64,000 nt of DNA from an uncultured Roseobacter sp. Its GTDB lineage: Bacteria; Pseudomonadota; Alphaproteobacteria; Rhodobacterales; Rhodobacteraceae. Shown here piece after piece: positions 18,273-26,483 of this stretch. The stretch lies in assembly GCF_947495025.1 (NCBI RefSeq), contig NZ_CANLXG010000002.1:248001-312000 (forward strand). The letters run 5' to 3'. Numbering within the stretch: the first letter of the stretch is position 1; every line of letters begins with the position of its first letter. The translations under genes were made by a program, and so were the position numbers. A model generated the notes under the pieces. That model did no database searches, had not been told where the DNA came from, and worked only from the letters and a program-made list of their open reading frames with translations.

Positions 18273-19739
18273 TCAGCCGCCCATCCGGCTCTCGATGCGG
18301 CGCACAACACGGCCTGATACACGCTGACCGGACAACTGGGACAGGACACGCGCCCGCGCCGCTTCCGGCATGGTGTTATTGTTCTGCACAAATGCCACCA
18401 GACGTGCGCGGCGCTCGTCACTGAGTTCAATCACATCGGAACCGAGACCGGCCTGTTCATCGGTCAGAAGCGCGCCGTCCAGTGCCCGTACAGCGATACC
18501 CGGACCCAGCAGCGGCGTGCGGGCGTTCACCACATCGCGCCCTTCGATGCCTTCTCCCGATACGATGATTTCGTCGCCCTGCCGCCGCAGCAGCCTGACA
18601 GGCACGGACTGCAGGCGGTTATCGTCGCCGACAACCAGCACGTCACCCGCGGCCCCAAGAGCAGATGCAGGCAACCGCACAACACCATCCAGCGCCGGCT
18701 CGTCCACTGTCACGGTCACAAAGTCGCCCGGGCGAAACCCCCGCGGGGTTTCCAGCGTCGCAAAGATCAGCCTGCCTGTCTGTCCCTCGGCCGCGCCAGC
18801 GCTCACCCGGGTGATACGACCCGTCGCCCTCAGATCAGCGCCTGTAACGTCCAGGGTTGCGGTAACCGACGCCGGAACCAGCTGGCCGGCCGCGTCCAGC
18901 AGCCGGGTATACTGCGCCGTCGATATCCGGAACGCCACCTCCAGATCACCGGGGTCAACCAGATCTGCAAGCCGTTCATTCACGCTCACCAGACCACCGG
19001 CAACGACAGCCGTATCACTGAGCACTCCGTCAAACGGTGCCGTTACGGTCGTATCCGCCAGCGTGCGGCGTGCATCTTCGAGTGCCAGCTGCGCACGGGC
19101 AAGACGCGTATCGGCCTGGTCAATGCGGGCCTCGGCCTGCGTTACAGCCTGACGGGTTGAAATAACCACCGCCCTGGCCGCTGCTGCCGCCAGTTCGGCC
19201 GTTTCAACCGCTGCGGCGGTTCCAACGCCACGTCCCGACAGATCGGACTGTCGTTCAAAAGCACGGGCACGCAGATCCGCCTGATCTGCAGCAGCTTTCT
19301 GCTCCTCATAGGCCAGTTCGAGACTGCGGGCAGCATCGCGAACCTCGGCCTGCGCATCCGCAAGATCAGCGGTGAGGCGGTCAAGATCCGATTGCGCATC
19401 CCGCGGGTCAATCTGCAGCAACACGGTGCCGGCGGTTATTGCACCTCCGTCCTCGAAGGCCTCCGACAGGGATATGATCCGACCGGCAACTGCGGCACGC
19501 AGTTCCAGCGTACGTCGTGATGAAATTTCGCCGAAAGCACGCAGAACAGGTTGTTCTGTGCCTGGTTCCGCGCGCGTGAGCGTAACCGCAAAAACACGTT
19601 CGCGTGGTGCAGAGGGTGGTGGTGCATCGGCGAACCGGATCTGCAGGGCATCCCGGATCAGTACAGCGGCAGATATCAGCAGGCCCAGCGTCAGCGACGC
19701 CAGGAAAAGCCCTGTCATACTTTGCCTCAGAAACCGCAT
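18273..19739 (-). CDS. RND efflux periplasmic adaptor (membrane fusion protein)
   Basis: 488 residues. An N-terminal membrane anchor (about 9-30) is followed by a biotinyl-lipoyl-like half motif (LELRAAVAGRIISLSEAFEDG), a long alpha-helical hairpin rich in Ala, Asp and Gln (about 115-215), the second lipoyl half (ITAPFDGVLSDTAVVAGG equivalent), and beta-barrel and membrane-proximal domains. It bridges the RND permease to an outer-membrane channel. ATG at 19737-19739 is preferred; a GTG two codons upstream (19743-19745) is possible. Confidence 0.9.
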   Translation of the reverse strand: MRFLRQSMTGLFLASLTLGLLISAAVLIRDALQIRFADAPPPSAPRERVFAVTLTRAEPGTEQPVLRAFGEISSRRTLELRAAVAGRIISLSEAFEDGGAITAGTVLLQIDPRDAQSDLDRLTADLADAQAEVRDAARSLELAYEEQKAAADQADLRARAFERQSDLSGRGVGTAAAVETAELAAAAARAVVISTRQAVTQAEARIDQADTRLARAQLALEDARRTLADTTVTAPFDGVLSDTAVVAGGLVSVNERLADLVDPGDLEVAFRISTAQYTRLLDAAGQLVPASVTATLDVTGADLRATGRITRVSAGAAEGQTGRLIFATLETPRGFRPGDFVTVTVDEPALDGVVRLPASALGAAGDVLVVGDDNRLQSVPVRLLRRQGDEIIVSGEGIEGRDVVNARTPLLGPGIAVRALDGALLTDEQAGLGSDVIELSDERRARLVAFVQNNNTMPEAARARVLSQLSGQRVSGRVVRRIESRMGG

Positions 19740-19832
19740 AAGCACCCGGATTTCAGCTCATCAACCGTCTGCACTATAACCTAGCGGGCGGGAAAAAAAT
19801 ACCAACCCACAAGGGTGTTACGAAACGCAGGG

Positions 19833-20375
19833 CTATTTCCGTCGCTGGCCTTCGGTCAGCCTGGGCAGAATTTCCACAAAATTGCACGGACGGTGGCGAT
19901 AATCGAGCTGCATCTGCAGGATTTCATCCCACGCGTCCCTGCAGGCGCCAGGGCTGCCGGGAAGCGCAAAAAGGTATGTGCCTTTGGCAACGCCGCCGGT
20001 CGCCCTGCTCTGAACCGCGCTTGTGCCAATCTTTTTCATCGACACGATCGTAAAGACGGTGCCAAAAGCGTCGATTTCCTTCTCGTAGACATCGCGGTGC
20101 GCCTCGACGGTCACGTCCCGCCCGGTCAGCCCCGTGCCACCGGTCGAAATCACCACATCAATGCCGCTGTCGCGGCACCAGGCGCGCAGCTGCTCAGCGA
20201 TTTCAGAGCGCTCATCTCTCAGAATACGCCGGTCAGCAAGCTCGTGGCCGGCTTCGAGAAGGCGCGACACCAGCACATCGCCCGAGCGGTCTTCGGACAG
20301 ATCACGCGTGTCCGACACTGTCAGCACCGCAATGCGCACGGGTATGAATTCCCGGGTTTCGTCAATTCGGCTCAT
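19833..20375 (-). CDS. moaB: Molybdenum cofactor biosynthesis protein MoaB
   Basis: About 180 residues. REFIPVRIAVLTVSDTRDLSEDRSGD, VISTGGTGLTGRDVT and FALPGSPGACRDAWDEI match MoaB/MogA. The protein adenylylates molybdopterin before MoeA inserts molybdate. The start MSRIDETREFIPVRIA (20373-20375) aligns with the usual N-terminus; an ATG two codons upstream is equally possible. The moeA-mob genes lie about 13 kb away. Confidence 0.93.
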   Translation of the reverse strand: MSRIDETREFIPVRIAVLTVSDTRDLSEDRSGDVLVSRLLEAGHELADRRILRDERSEIAEQLRAWCRDSGIDVVISTGGTGLTGRDVTVEAHRDVYEKEIDAFGTVFTIVSMKKIGTSAVQSRATGGVAKGTYLFALPGSPGACRDAWDEILQMQLDYRHRPCNFVEILPRLTEGQRRK

Positions 20376-20405
20376 CAGCATCTCTCGTCTATGGTTCTTC
20401 GTGTT

Positions 20406-21200
20406 TCAGGCACCTGACACCCGGGCGCGAATGTCCAGCAGATCGGCCCATGCCTCGCGTTTTGCTGCCGGATTGCGCAGCAGGTAGGCCGGATGGCACA
20501 TCGGCATCACGGGCAGGCCGTGTGCCTCGGTCCACGTCCCGCGCAGACGCGTGATGCCACGCTTGCCCAACAGGGCATGCGCACTGATGTTGCCCATCAC
20601 GACCAGCACCTCTGGCTTTGCGAGCGCAATATGGCGCTCCAGAAACGGCTTCATCATGGCAATTTCTTCGGGCGACGGATCCCGGTTCTGCGGCGGCCGC
20701 CACGGCAGGACGTTTGTAATGTAAACAGGGGCTGCCTCATGCGTGCGCCCCATGCCGATGGCTGCGAACATCCGGTCCAGCAGCTGCCCCGCAGCGCCAA
20801 CAAAGGGGCGGCCTTCGCGATCTTCTTCCCGGCCCGGCGCCTCGCCCACGATCATGACAGGCGCACCGGCCTGCCCGTCGCTGAAGACCAGGTTGCGCGC
20901 ACCTTTCTTGAGCGGACAGTGATCAAATCCGGCCATCGCCTGCCGCAGATCATCAAGTGTCCCGGCAGCCTCTGCCGCCGTTCTGGCCGCATCAACTGCA
21001 TCCACTGACGGGGCCGCCGCTGATGCCACGCCAGCGTTTGTGGCAGCGACCGCGGGTGTAGCAGCCTGCGCCACAGGTTTTTCAGTTCTGGCCGGAAGAT
21101 CATAGCAGTTGACCGGGACGTCACCGAGCGCCTCGGTTGCGCCCAGTTCAATCTGCCAGTCCAACAGGGCCAGTGCATGATGAAATTCGGATGATTCCAT
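20406..21200 (-). CDS. Uracil-DNA glycosylase of the family 4/5-like group, Fe-S ligands mostly lost
   Basis: 264 residues. The glycosylase core starts near residue 90: VMIVGEAPGREEDREGRPFVG (motif A), TNVLPWRPPQNRDP and HPAYLLRN (motif B). In iron-sulfur UDGs four cysteines bind a cluster (CxxC before motif A, then C in KCRPP and EIxxC). Here the matching positions read DHCP, PWRPP and EIAMMK, so only one cysteine remains. The first 85 residues are an Ala-rich linker. It removes uracil from DNA in base-excision repair, probably without a cluster (inference). Confidence 0.88.
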   Translation of the reverse strand: MESSEFHHALALLDWQIELGATEALGDVPVNCYDLPARTEKPVAQAATPAVAATNAGVASAAAPSVDAVDAARTAAEAAGTLDDLRQAMAGFDHCPLKKGARNLVFSDGQAGAPVMIVGEAPGREEDREGRPFVGAAGQLLDRMFAAIGMGRTHEAAPVYITNVLPWRPPQNRDPSPEEIAMMKPFLERHIALAKPEVLVVMGNISAHALLGKRGITRLRGTWTEAHGLPVMPMCHPAYLLRNPAAKREAWADLLDIRARVSGA

Positions 21201-21315
21201 TCAGGCACTCTACCCGGTGCCACGACAGGACTGAACCTGTGGAATCGCACATTCGCCTGCTTGCCCGTCCCGACCTGCGTCCCTATAAGGTGGAAAATCG
21301 CCTGAGGTTACCGCC

Positions 21316-22263
21316 ATGACGTTTCCGCACCGACATCTGCTTGGTATCGAGGCCCTCCGCCCGGCGGAAATCACCACCCTTCTTGATCTCGCCGATCAGT
21401 ATGCCGCGCTCAACCGTCAGCCGGACAAACATGCAGACGCGCTGGCCGGGCTGACCCAGATCAACATGTTCTTCGAGAACTCCACCCGCACACAGGCCAG
21501 CTTTGAAATTGCGGGGAAACGTCTGGGCGCAGACGTTATGAACATGGCAATGCAGGCCAGCTCTCTGAAAAAAGGCGAAACACTGATCGACACGGCGCTG
21601 ACGCTCAATGCCATGCACCCTGACCTTCTGGTGGTCCGCCATCCGCATTCGGGAGCGGTCGATCTGCTGGCGCAGAAAGTGAACTGCGCGGTGCTGAACG
21701 CCGGCGACGGACGTCACGAGCATCCGACGCAGGCACTGCTGGATGCTCTGACCATCCGACGCGCAAAGGGCCGCCTGCACCGGCTGTCCATTGCAATTTG
21801 CGGCGATATTGCACACAGCCGCGTGGCGCGCTCCAATATCATGCTGCTGGGGAAAATGGAGAACCGTATCCGTCTGATTGGTCCGCCCACGCTTATGCCG
21901 GCAGGTATTTCGGAGTTCGGCGTCGAAGTCTATGACAACATGGCCGAAGGTCTGCAGGACGTGGATGTGGTCATGATGCTCAGATTGCAGAAAGAGCGCA
22001 TGGACGGCGGTTTTATCCCGTCCGAGCGCGAATATTACCACCGCTTCGGGCTGGATGCAGAAAAGCTGTCCCATGCGGCACCTGATGCCATCGTCATGCA
22101 CCCCGGTCCGATGAACCGTGGGGTCGAGATCGACGGGACACTGGCAGACGACATCAACCGCTCTGTCATTCAGGACCAGGTGGAGATGGGTGTCGCCGTG
22201 CGTATGGCCGCGATGGACCTGCTGGCCCGCAATCTGCGCATGACCGGCGAAGGTGCGGCATGA
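21316..22263 (+). CDS. pyrB: Aspartate carbamoyltransferase catalytic subunit
   Basis: 315 residues. [21 protein letters not shown] carries the carbamoyl-phosphate loop (STRT), followed by [25 protein letters not shown] and [13 protein letters not shown]. It catalyses carbamoyl phosphate plus aspartate to carbamoyl aspartate in pyrimidine synthesis. There is no pyrI; the dihydroorotase-like protein three genes on may take part in the complex. It overlaps the next gene by ATGA (22260-22263). Confidence 0.96.
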   Translation: MTFPHRHLLGIEALRPAEITTLLDLADQYAALNRQPDKHADALAGLTQINMFFENSTRTQASFEIAGKRLGADVMNMAMQASSLKKGETLIDTALTLNAMHPDLLVVRHPHSGAVDLLAQKVNCAVLNAGDGRHEHPTQALLDALTIRRAKGRLHRLSIAICGDIAHSRVARSNIMLLGKMENRIRLIGPPTLMPAGISEFGVEVYDNMAEGLQDVDVVMMLRLQKERMDGGFIPSEREYYHRFGLDAEKLSHAAPDAIVMHPGPMNRGVEIDGTLADDINRSVIQDQVEMGVAVRMAAMDLLARNLRMTGEGAA

Positions 22264-22805
22264 GCAAAGCCATCGAAATTCCGGCAGGTGAAACGAGCAA
22301 AATCCGGGTTTTTGCCATCAATCGCCCGGTCCCGGACATGCAGACACTCCTGAAAAGCGCCCCGGTGCCCGATGTTGCGCGCGAACTGCTCGCGGATCCG
22401 CATCTGAATACCGCGGGCGCCGAGGTTTTCCCGATGGCTGACCTCGCGGGCGTGGGTCTTGCCGCATATCTCAGTGACGGGTACGCGGTCACCGACGAGG
22501 CCCTGAGCCCGGACAGGGCGAAGCTCGATGCTCTTGAGGGCTACGTTCTGCTGGTCTTTTCCGACAGCTTTGCAGGTCAGCCACACCGGCTTGAACCGGG
22601 ATCGGATGTGACCCTGATCGGCACCTATCCCGAGTTCCGTCCCGGCGCAGCAACCGGATCGCTTACGGCGGACAGTGCCCTGCCCTATACCGGCGTTCCG
22701 GGCGTTGTACCTGCCACATCGTCGCGCAACGGGGTCGGGAGCATGGTTGTGCTGACGATCGCGGCAGCTCTGTTATTGCTGGCATTGTGGTGGTTTCTGA
22801 CATGA
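22260..22805 (+). CDS. Tail-anchored membrane protein of unknown function in the pyr operon
   Basis: 181 residues. A soluble N-terminal part (1-155) is followed by one C-terminal transmembrane helix ([21 protein letters not shown]) and no residues beyond it, so the soluble part probably faces the cytoplasm. I do not recognise a characterised domain. Its ATGA overlap with pyrB and position before the dihydroorotase-like gene indicate co-expression with pyrimidine synthesis. Confidence 0.8.
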   Translation: MSKAIEIPAGETSKIRVFAINRPVPDMQTLLKSAPVPDVARELLADPHLNTAGAEVFPMADLAGVGLAAYLSDGYAVTDEALSPDRAKLDALEGYVLLVFSDSFAGQPHRLEPGSDVTLIGTYPEFRPGAATGSLTADSALPYTGVPGVVPATSSRNGVGSMVVLTIAAALLLLALWWFLT

Positions 22806-22824
22806 CAACGAGAAAGACAGCATA

Positions 22825-22926
22825 ATGAACGAACCCAAAGACCCGAAGATGTCAGGTCGCATCGCGATGATCGCCCTGCTGGTGGCCTTTGCGCTGGTTG
22901 GTCTGATGGTGTGGGTCGGGGCCTGA
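22825..22926 (+). CDS. 33-residue single-helix membrane microprotein
   Basis: An ATG at 22825 opens MNEPKDPKMSGRIAMIALL, continuing as one hydrophobic helix (about 13-33) that ends at a TGA at 22924. AGAAAGA lies upstream and the next gene starts 5 bases downstream. The polar head followed by a single helix is typical of small inner-membrane proteins. The function is unknown; the position suggests co-translation with its pyr-operon neighbours. Confidence 0.6.
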   Translation: MNEPKDPKMSGRIAMIALLVAFALVGLMVWVGA

Positions 22927-22930
22927 TAAC

Positions 22931-24214
22931 ATGAGCAGACTGGCCTTTTTGAACGCACGCCTCGTCGATCCGGAAAGCGACGAGGTTTCCGTTGGCGCTG
23001 TACTTGTCGAAAACGGAACGATCGGGGATGTTATGACAGGCCAGATACCTGCCCCCTCAGAAGGCCGGGTCATTGACTGCGGTCTGCGGTATCTGGCCCC
23101 GGGTCTGGTCGATCTCGGCGTAAAGGTCTGCGAACCGGGAGAACGTCACAAAGAGAGCTATCGGTCCGCCGGCCTCGCCGCCGCTGCGGGCGGTGTCACG
23201 ACAATGATCACCCGTCCGGATACCACACCGGCTATCGACAGCCCTGAAACACTTGAATTCGTCACGCGTCGTGCCAACGAAGCGGCACCAGTCAATGTTC
23301 TGCCGATGGCCGCCCTGACCAAGGAACGTGCCGGCCGGGAAATGACAGAAATCGGTTTTCTGATGGACGCCGGCGCGGTCGCTTTCACCGACTGCGACCG
23401 TGTTGTCACGGACACTAAGGTTTTCTCGCGCGCGCTGACATACGCGCGGTCCCTCGGGGCTCTTGTCATTGCGCACCCACAGGACCCCGGTCTGAGTGCC
23501 GGGGCTGCCGCCACATCGGGAAAGTTCGCCTCGCTGCGGGGTCTGCCGGCGGTCTCTCCGATGGCCGAACGCATGGCGCTGGACCGTGATCTGTCGCTGG
23601 TGGAGATGACCGGCGCAAAATATCACGCCGACCAGATTACCTGCGCACGGGCATTGCCCGCACTTGAACGGGCCAAGGCCAACGGGCTCGATGTAACCGC
23701 GGGCACATCGATCCACCACCTGACCCTCAATGCTCTGGACGTGGCCGACTACCGGACCTTTTTCAAGATCAAACCACCGCTGCGCGACGAACAGGACCGG
23801 CTTGCGATTGCTGATGCGGTGAACAGCGGGCTGATTGATGTGATCTCGTCAATGCACACACCCCAGGACGAGGAAAGCAAACGTCTGCCTTTTGAAGAAG
23901 CCGCCTCTGGCGCCGTTGCCCTCGAAACACTGCTGCCCGCGGCGATGCGGCTGTGGCACAGCGGGCTGGTCAGCCTGCCGGCACTGTGGCGCGCCATGTC
24001 GCTCAACCCGGCGCGCAGGCTTGGCCTCGACACGGGCCGTCTGGCAAAAGGCGCGCCTGCCGATCTGGTGGTATTTGATCCCGATGCACCTTTCCTGATG
24101 GACCGCGCGACACTGCGTTCCAAATCCCGCAATACCCCCTTTGACGGCGCACGGATGCAGGGCCGGGTTCTGTCCACCTGGGTCGGAGGTACCTGCGTGT
24201 ACGAAAAGCCATGA
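22931..24214 (+). CDS. Dihydroorotase-like protein lacking metal ligands (pseudo-dihydroorotase)
   Basis: 427 residues with the amidohydrolase fold of type I dihydroorotases. The metal-binding motif that normally reads D-x-H-x-H (GLIDxHVHLREPG) is replaced by GLVDLGVKVCEPG, and the catalytic-Asp region TDHAPH is replaced by SMHTPQ. The HxH pair and the catalytic Asp are therefore missing, although IHHL and KxxPPLR are kept. Inactive dihydroorotase homologues are known to be needed for assembly of some aspartate carbamoyltransferases (for example in Pseudomonas). A structural role with PyrB is the best reading. ATGA overlap with plsY. Confidence 0.88.
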   Translation: MSRLAFLNARLVDPESDEVSVGAVLVENGTIGDVMTGQIPAPSEGRVIDCGLRYLAPGLVDLGVKVCEPGERHKESYRSAGLAAAAGGVTTMITRPDTTPAIDSPETLEFVTRRANEAAPVNVLPMAALTKERAGREMTEIGFLMDAGAVAFTDCDRVVTDTKVFSRALTYARSLGALVIAHPQDPGLSAGAAATSGKFASLRGLPAVSPMAERMALDRDLSLVEMTGAKYHADQITCARALPALERAKANGLDVTAGTSIHHLTLNALDVADYRTFFKIKPPLRDEQDRLAIADAVNSGLIDVISSMHTPQDEESKRLPFEEAASGAVALETLLPAAMRLWHSGLVSLPALWRAMSLNPARRLGLDTGRLAKGAPADLVVFDPDAPFLMDRATLRSKSRNTPFDGARMQGRVLSTWVGGTCVYEKP

Positions 24215-24822
24215 TCCCCGCAATTGAAAGCACCACAGGCCTGCTGACCTTCTGGGCCGTTGCAGGCTATCTGCTCGGGTCCGTGCCCTTTGGCATGGTG
24301 CTGGCGCGTGTGATGAACCTGGGCAATCTGCGTGAGATCGGTTCTGGCAATATCGGTGCCACGAATGTGCTGCGCACTGGCAATAAAACTGCCGCTGCAC
24401 TGACACTGTTGCTGGATGGCGGCAAAGGGCTGGCTGCTGTCCTGCTCGCGCGTGCAGCAGGTGGCGAGGATACCGCGCAGATCGCAGCACTGGCCGCCAT
24501 GCTGGGTCACTGCTATCCGGTCTGGCTGCGTTTTTCGGGCGGCAAGGGTGTCGCGACCTTTCTTGGCATTGTTCTGGCGCTCAGTTTTCCGGTGGGCGCT
24601 GGCTGTTGTATTGCCTGGCTGATCGGTGCTTTCGCGGTGCGGATATCCTCGGTCGGTGCACTGGTATCCGCCGCATCAGCACCGGTGCTGATGCTGTTTC
24701 TGGGCATGTCTTCCGCCATATTGCTGGGGCTGTTGCTGGCATTACTTATTTTCTGGCGGCACCGGGCCAACATTGCCCGGATCATCGCCGGTGAAGAGCC
24801 GCGGATCGGACAGAAATCCTGA
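24211..24822 (+). CDS. plsY: Acyl-phosphate:glycerol-3-phosphate acyltransferase PlsY
   Basis: 203 residues with about five transmembrane helices. GYLLGSVPFGMVLARVM, LREIGSGNIGATNVLRTGN, LLLDGGKG and HCYPVWLRFSGGKGVATFLG are the conserved PlsY motifs. It makes lysophosphatidic acid from acyl phosphate in the inner membrane. It ends in a TGATG overlap with the next small gene. Confidence 0.96.
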   Translation: MIPAIESTTGLLTFWAVAGYLLGSVPFGMVLARVMNLGNLREIGSGNIGATNVLRTGNKTAAALTLLLDGGKGLAAVLLARAAGGEDTAQIAALAAMLGHCYPVWLRFSGGKGVATFLGIVLALSFPVGAGCCIAWLIGAFAVRISSVGALVSAASAPVLMLFLGMSSAILLGLLLALLIFWRHRANIARIIAGEEPRIGQKS

Positions 24823-25103
24823 TGCCCTCGCCAGGCAAAGGTTTTGCCGGCGCACTTCATGCCCTTCCTGAAGGCACATTTACCGGGGTCGCCGCAGATC
24901 GCCGCTATGTGGTCACGAAATCACTGTTCAGCAATGGCCGCTCTGTAAAACTGGTCGCGGAAGAGCTGGGCGGAAACGACTATATCAGCCTCAATTTCTA
25001 CAGACTGACCAGCGGTGACCAACTGTATCCCTGCGAGATGAGCATCGAGAAAGTGACGGATTTCGTGGGTGCGCTGATGCCGGATCAGTCCGACGCAGAA
25101 TAG
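24822..25103 (+). CDS. Small conserved hypothetical protein
   Basis: 93 residues, soluble, with MPSPGKGFAGALHALPEGTF and RRYVVTKSLFSNGRSVKLVAEELGGNDYISLNFY, which looks like a small beta-rich fold. No family with known function is recognised. It is translationally coupled to plsY (TGATG) and its 3' end overlaps the convergent ectC gene by 19 bases. Confidence 0.75.
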   Translation: MPSPGKGFAGALHALPEGTFTGVAADRRYVVTKSLFSNGRSVKLVAEELGGNDYISLNFYRLTSGDQLYPCEMSIEKVTDFVGALMPDQSDAE

Positions 25104-25474
25104 CTGCCGTCGGCATTGTGCACTTCATCACCCTGAAGGGCCGGCGAGAAAACGCAGATCAGCCGAAACGGCACGTCGCCGCGGTTTTCCACGCGGTGAC
25201 GATCATGCGCATCAGGCGCATAGAGAACACCGGATGTAATGACATGGGTCTTTCCGGTGGCATGATCGGTGACGTGCCCCTCGCCCGAGACACAATAGCA
25301 GGCCTCAATGTGATGCCGGTAGTGCAGCTCGAGCTCCGCGCCCGGCAGCACCTCCGTTTCGGTCATGGAAAACCCCATGCCATCAGAACGGACGAGCAAC
25401 CGCAGGCTGGTCCAGCCCGGTCCCGACGCATCGCGCGGAGTGTCTCTGAGAGATCTGCTGTCGACAACAATCAT
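25085..25474 (-). CDS. ectC: L-ectoine synthase EctC, solitary
   Basis: 129 residues, the normal EctC length. It is a cupin with GMGFSMTETEVLPGAELELHYRHHIEACYCVSGEG; the residues HYxxHxEAxYC, which bind metal and substrate, are kept. It continues LYAPDAHDRHRVEN and ends in VFSPALQGDEVHNADGSY, as in genuine EctC. The enzyme cyclises N-gamma-acetyl-diaminobutyrate to ectoine. No ectA or ectB lies nearby. Solitary ectC genes are known in some bacteria. ATG at 25472-25474; divergent from the aldo/keto reductase gene. Confidence 0.9.
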   Translation of the reverse strand: MIVVDSRSLRDTPRDASGPGWTSLRLLVRSDGMGFSMTETEVLPGAELELHYRHHIEACYCVSGEGHVTDHATGKTHVITSGVLYAPDAHDRHRVENRGDVPFRLICVFSPALQGDEVHNADGSYSASD

Positions 25475-25544
25475 CCGTAGCTCCTGCCGTGAATATCCGA
25501 GATCAGCATTGCATGGCCGCCGGCCACATGCCACTTCTGAGTGT

Positions 25545-26483
25545 ATGGAAAAACGACTGACCACCCCCGACGGAACCCCCGTAAGCAGGCTTGCTTTCGG
25601 CACAATGCAGTTTGGCGGACGCGCAGACCAAGCCGCTTCCCGCGAGATGTTTGAGGCCAGCCTTGATGCAGGCATAAACCATTTTGACACTGCCTATGTG
25701 TACAACGGCGGTGCATCAGAAGAGCTGCTTGGATCGATGATCGGCAACCGGCGCGACACCATGCTGATCGCAACCAAAGCCGCCTATGACGGCGGCGGGT
25801 CCCGGCAGAACATTCTGAACAGTTTCGGAGTCTCTCAGAAACGCCTCGGGCTGGATGTGATCGACGTGCTGTATATGCACCGCTTTGACCCGGACACGGA
25901 CCTGCAGGAGAGTATCGAAGCGCTCGCCGGGCTGAAACAATCCGGTCGGATCAGATACATCGGCCTGTCCAATTTTGCTGCCTGGCAGGTGATGAAGGCG
26001 ATCAGTATTGCCGAAAAACTCGGAGAGACCATCGATATTCTGCAACCCATGTATAACCTTGTGAAACGGCAGGCAGAGGTGGAAATCCTGCCGATGTGCG
26101 CCGACCAGAAGGTTGCCTGCGCGCCCTATTCCCCGCTGGGCGGCGGCTTGCTGACGGGCAAATACGCTGCAGGTGCGTCCGGGCGCCTGACAGAGGATGA
26201 CGGATACGCACGGCGTTACGGGCCGGGCTGGATGCACGAGGCCGCGGTAAGCCTTGGCGAAATTGCGTCCGAGACCGGCACGCACGTCGCAACGCTCGCA
26301 GTCGCCTGGGCGGCCGCGCACGACAGCGGGCCAACGCCGATCATTTCAGCCCGGAACGCGGAACAGCTGCGACCGTCTCTGGACGCGCTCAGTTTCAGGA
26401 TGGACGCGGAACTGTATGCCCGCCTCGCGGCCCTCAGCCCGACACCGCCACCCGCAACGGATCGCCTCGAAGAACAGTCATGA
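25545..26483 (+). CDS. Aldo/keto reductase
   Basis: 312 residues. FGTMQFGGRAD, GINHFDTAYVYNGGASEELLG (catalytic Asp/Tyr region), LIATKA (Lys), DVLYMHRFDPD (His) and YIGLSNF mark an NADPH-dependent aldo/keto reductase. The substrate is unknown. The ATG at 25545 follows GTGT and lies 70 bases from ectC. It overlaps the FAD enzyme gene by ATGA, so these two and the DUF938 gene form an operon. Confidence 0.9.
   Translation: MEKRLTTPDGTPVSRLAFGTMQFGGRADQAASREMFEASLDAGINHFDTAYVYNGGASEELLGSMIGNRRDTMLIATKAAYDGGGSRQNILNSFGVSQKRLGLDVIDVLYMHRFDPDTDLQESIEALAGLKQSGRIRYIGLSNFAAWQVMKAISIAEKLGETIDILQPMYNLVKRQAEVEILPMCADQKVACAPYSPLGGGLLTGKYAAGASGRLTEDDGYARRYGPGWMHEAAVSLGEIASETGTHVATLAVAWAAAHDSGPTPIISARNAEQLRPSLDALSFRMDAELYARLAALSPTPPPATDRLEEQS

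Noticed and set aside
22931..24214. Naming the dihydroorotase-like gene pyrC
   Set aside because: The metal-binding and catalytic residues are missing, so an active dihydroorotase is not supported.
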